Shown here piece by piece: positions 4,526 to 5,976 of a DNA stretch of 5,976 nucleotides (positions within the stretch are counted from its first letter, which is position 1; the number at the start of each line of letters is the position of its first letter). The translations under genes and the position numbers were made by a program. The notes beneath the pieces are model-generated. The model had not been told where the DNA came from, made no database searches, and worked only from the letters and a program-made list of their open reading frames with translations. The stretch spans positions 1-5,976 of the forward strand of contig JAERRP010000286.1 of NCBI GenBank assembly GCA_016735415.1. The letters are read 5' to 3'. The DNA is from Desulfobacterales bacterium (GTDB taxonomy: Bacteria; Desulfobacterota; Desulfobacteria; Desulfobacterales; UBA5852).

Positions 4526-5834
4526 GCTTCCAATTTCGCCGCCTGACGTATCCGATCAGGCCGGCCAGGCCCGTGCTCAACAGGAGGATCGTAGCGGGTT
4601 CGGGAACGGATTTTAAGAAAGGTTCTGTTGCCGGCCCAAGGGTTGGATCTCCCAGTAATGTCATCCCATAGAACCATTGCCGCTCCCAGAGTTGGTATCC
4701 GTCCGCTCCAATCGTCGTAAACCACCCCTGGAGCGATTCACCCATAGCCCCATCGCGCAACAGATCATAGAATATGTCAAATTTCAACATACTGCCCGAC
4801 TTCGTGCTGCCGACGCCGGCCAACCCGTAGTCGGTCTCGAAAATGTACTTTCCTGCCATGTAATCATTCGCCGTATAATTGGCGAACGAGCAATCGAAAA
4901 AATTGTAATACCCTATGTGCGGATTGAGACCTGGTATTTCGTCAGCGAAAACATGGCTGTACGCATCTGGTGATTTGAATTGGAGAAGTCTCGGACTGGA
5001 ATGTACGGTCTGGAGTATGGATTCATAGTTCCCGGTGGCAAGCCGATTCTTGTAGTCATCGGCATTCGTCGTATACTTGTCCTTTACAAGTGTCGTTGCT
5101 CCCGGATAGGTCAGTTGCACGTCTGAATCCCAAGCGTCAGCCCAAGGGCGCCAATCGTCGTCGATATAGACCAGTGCTTCCTCGTTGAAGGTCAGATTCC
5201 CCCATCTGTATTCGTGATTTTTCCGGAGATAATCGTTGACCAATGAAACCTCGTCTCCCAAGGTTGAGGTGGTGATGCGCCCAAACCAGATCTCAGGGGC
5301 AACATCCCCAAGTCCGCCCCTGTGGGAATCATAGCGCCCATTGCCATCGTTATCTGCCCACCCCCCGTCCAAGTCCATGTAATATAGATCGCTTGGAAAT
5401 GAGGAGTAGCCGCCGTCACGCATCTCATAAGTAACAACGGGCAGATCTCCGATAAAGACCGTACCGTCAAGAGACCCGGATTCCCAGCGAGTCCTCAAAT
5501 GGCCTCTAAGATCCTTTGAAGACCCGGTGGAAGCATCATAGGCATAAACCGTCGGGGAATAGCCAAAAGCAACCAGGTCTGCATAATACGTGTCCAGTGA
5601 TTCGGAAATACTCGGCAGCAAATCGGAGTTGACCACCATCTCGATAAATTTGGCATAGCCTGTCGAAGCGAAACCAAACACACAAAGGAAGGCAAACAGG
5701 ACCAGAAGCGCATTGCAACCCCGGGTCACACCCCGAAGGCGGCGTGGATCTAGACCAAGGTGAGAAACAGACGTAAGGCAGATCCCAGCGCCCTTTCCAG
5801 AGGCCACCCGAACGGAAAGTTTCGGCAGCATCAT
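4518..5834 (-). CDS. secreted C25/gingipain-like caspase-fold protein with PEP-CTERM signal
   Basis: The protein has 438 residues. A long basic N-region precedes a hydrophobic signal core (ALLVLFAFLCVFGFAS, about 42-57), with likely cleavage after GYA (61). The body resembles peptidase family C25. It has VFIGDLPVV (126-134), SDLYYMDLDG (148-157), an Asp/Asn/Gly-rich, calcium-loop-like stretch (about 154-169), PEIWFGRI (180-187), a candidate catalytic His278 (TVHSSP), Cys315 (FFDCSFANYT), STKSGSML (343-350) and YGMTLLGDPTLG near the end. The family usually has His-Gly at the catalytic His, and here it is His-Ser. The C-terminus is a PEP-CTERM tag: VPEP (410-413), a hydrophobic helix, then RRRNWKR. 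Such tags are processed by an exosortase during export to the surface or matrix. ATG 5834 is chosen because AGGAGG lies five bases upstream; GTG 5876 would place that site inside the gene. Proteolytic activity is not certain. Confidence 0.85.
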   Translation of the reverse strand: MMLPKLSVRVASGKGAGICLTSVSHLGLDPRRLRGVTRGCNALLVLFAFLCVFGFASTGYAKFIEMVVNSDLLPSISESLDTYYADLVAFGYSPTVYAYDASTGSSKDLRGHLRTRWESGSLDGTVFIGDLPVVTYEMRDGGYSSFPSDLYYMDLDGGWADNDGNGRYDSHRGGLGDVAPEIWFGRITTSTLGDEVSLVNDYLRKNHEYRWGNLTFNEEALVYIDDDWRPWADAWDSDVQLTYPGATTLVKDKYTTNADDYKNRLATGNYESILQTVHSSPRLLQFKSPDAYSHVFADEIPGLNPHIGYYNFFDCSFANYTANDYMAGKYIFETDYGLAGVGSTKSGSMLKFDIFYDLLRDGAMGESLQGWFTTIGADGYQLWERQWFYGMTLLGDPTLGPATEPFLKSVPEPATILLLSTGLAGLIGYVRRRNWKRL

Positions 5835-5839
5835 TTGAT

Positions 5840-5845
5840 CCTCCT
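5840..5845 (-). promoter_or_regulatory. ribosome binding site of the PEP-CTERM gene
   Basis: On the minus strand AGGAGG occupies 5845-5840. It is five bases before ATG 5834 and eight before the adjacent ATG at 5831. Either Met could be used. It rules out the upstream GTG at 5876 as the main start. Confidence 0.8.
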
Positions 5846-5862
5846 TTTTTCTGTCAACGCAT

Positions 5863-5907
5863 AAAAAAAACCGCACCTACCGATAGATCTCATCTTCGGC
5901 AGTGCGG
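5863..5907 (-). terminator. intrinsic terminator or attenuator in the leader of the PEP-CTERM gene
   Basis: Read on the minus strand, CCGCAC (5907-5902) pairs with GTGCGG (5876-5871). The inner TGCCGA pairs with TCGGTA with one wobble. One G is bulged and the loop is about 12 nt. Eight T residues follow at 5870-5863. This is a strong rho-independent terminator shape. Only 17 bp separate the T-tract from the ribosome binding site, so there is little room for a promoter after it. It may therefore control read-through into the gene, or it may end an upstream gene outside the window while the promoter overlaps it. Confidence 0.7.
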
Positions 5908-5976
5908 CCGTCTTGTGCTGACCCTTTGTCTTATCCCCGCGACTACATCGACCCGGTCGGTCTGACGAGGACCCGC
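5908..5976. other. right edge: leader or intergenic DNA with no recognised gene
   Basis: No coding frame is supported here. A short dyad CGAC-CCG-GTCG lies at 5949-5959. If the hairpin at 5863-5907 is an attenuator, this stretch would be its sensing region on the minus strand. I could not match it to a known riboswitch, including the c-di-GMP-I motif, whose GNRA loop and core sequences are absent. Confidence 0.4.

Noticed and set aside
4518..5876. GTG at 5876 as the start of the PEP-CTERM gene
   Set aside because: It would translate the terminator hairpin's T-tract and the perfect AGGAGG site. ATG 5834, five bases after that site, is far better.
5863..5976. c-di-GMP-I riboswitch upstream of the PEP-CTERM gene
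   Set aside because: A CGGTAGG stretch looked suggestive, but the GNRA loop, the receptor and the conserved core of that motif are missing from the visible sequence.

Overview
The window looks like chromosomal DNA from an anaerobic Desulfobacterota (deltaproteobacterium), probably a sulfate reducer or relative. This rests on three things: moderately high G+C, at least two genes that appear to use UGA as selenocysteine (Sec), and a secreted PEP-CTERM protein. The assignment comes from gene content, not from any search.

Plus strand, 1-3417. The window opens with a probable 3' end of an unidentified gene. It is followed by a four-helix, histidine-bearing membrane protein (152-634) that resembles small b-type cytochrome subunits. 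Next is a tiny one-helix membrane protein (662-829) whose reading frame stops at a UGA. A 39-nt two-tier hairpin with a GGUC apical loop follows that UGA directly, which is the layout of a bacterial SECIS element. I therefore read it as a 55-residue selenoprotein that would normally be annotated as a 29-residue ORF or missed. Its 3' end overlaps an ECF sigma factor (789-1409), which in turn overlaps its anti-sigma factor (1396-1650). The anti-sigma is a small soluble zinc-binding protein with C11, H37, C41 and C44 placed as in the thiol-redox sensor RsrA. A large MscS-family mechanosensitive channel (1720-3417) follows.

Plus strand, 3503-4222. After an 85-bp gap comes an AhpC/TSA peroxiredoxin. 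An in-frame UGA replaces its peroxidatic cysteine codon (FTFV-U-ATEI), and a SECIS-like hairpin follows. The usual C-terminal resolving cysteine is replaced by threonine. A rho-independent terminator closes the gene near 4295-4324.

Convergent gap and minus strand. Between the peroxiredoxin and the convergent minus-strand gene lie two strong inverted repeats. The minus-strand gene (4518-5834) encodes a secreted C25/gingipain-like caspase-fold protein with a candidate His/Cys dyad and a C-terminal PEP-CTERM sorting signal. A strong terminator-shaped hairpin with an eight-T tract sits in its 5' leader, just upstream of the ribosome binding site.

Overall, 152-1650 reads as one compact redox and stress-response operon: cytochrome-like protein, small membrane selenoprotein, ECF sigma and redox-type anti-sigma. 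A mechanosensitive channel and a selenocysteine peroxidase lie downstream. The functional link between the selenoproteins and the sigma/anti-sigma pair is inference from gene order and motifs.
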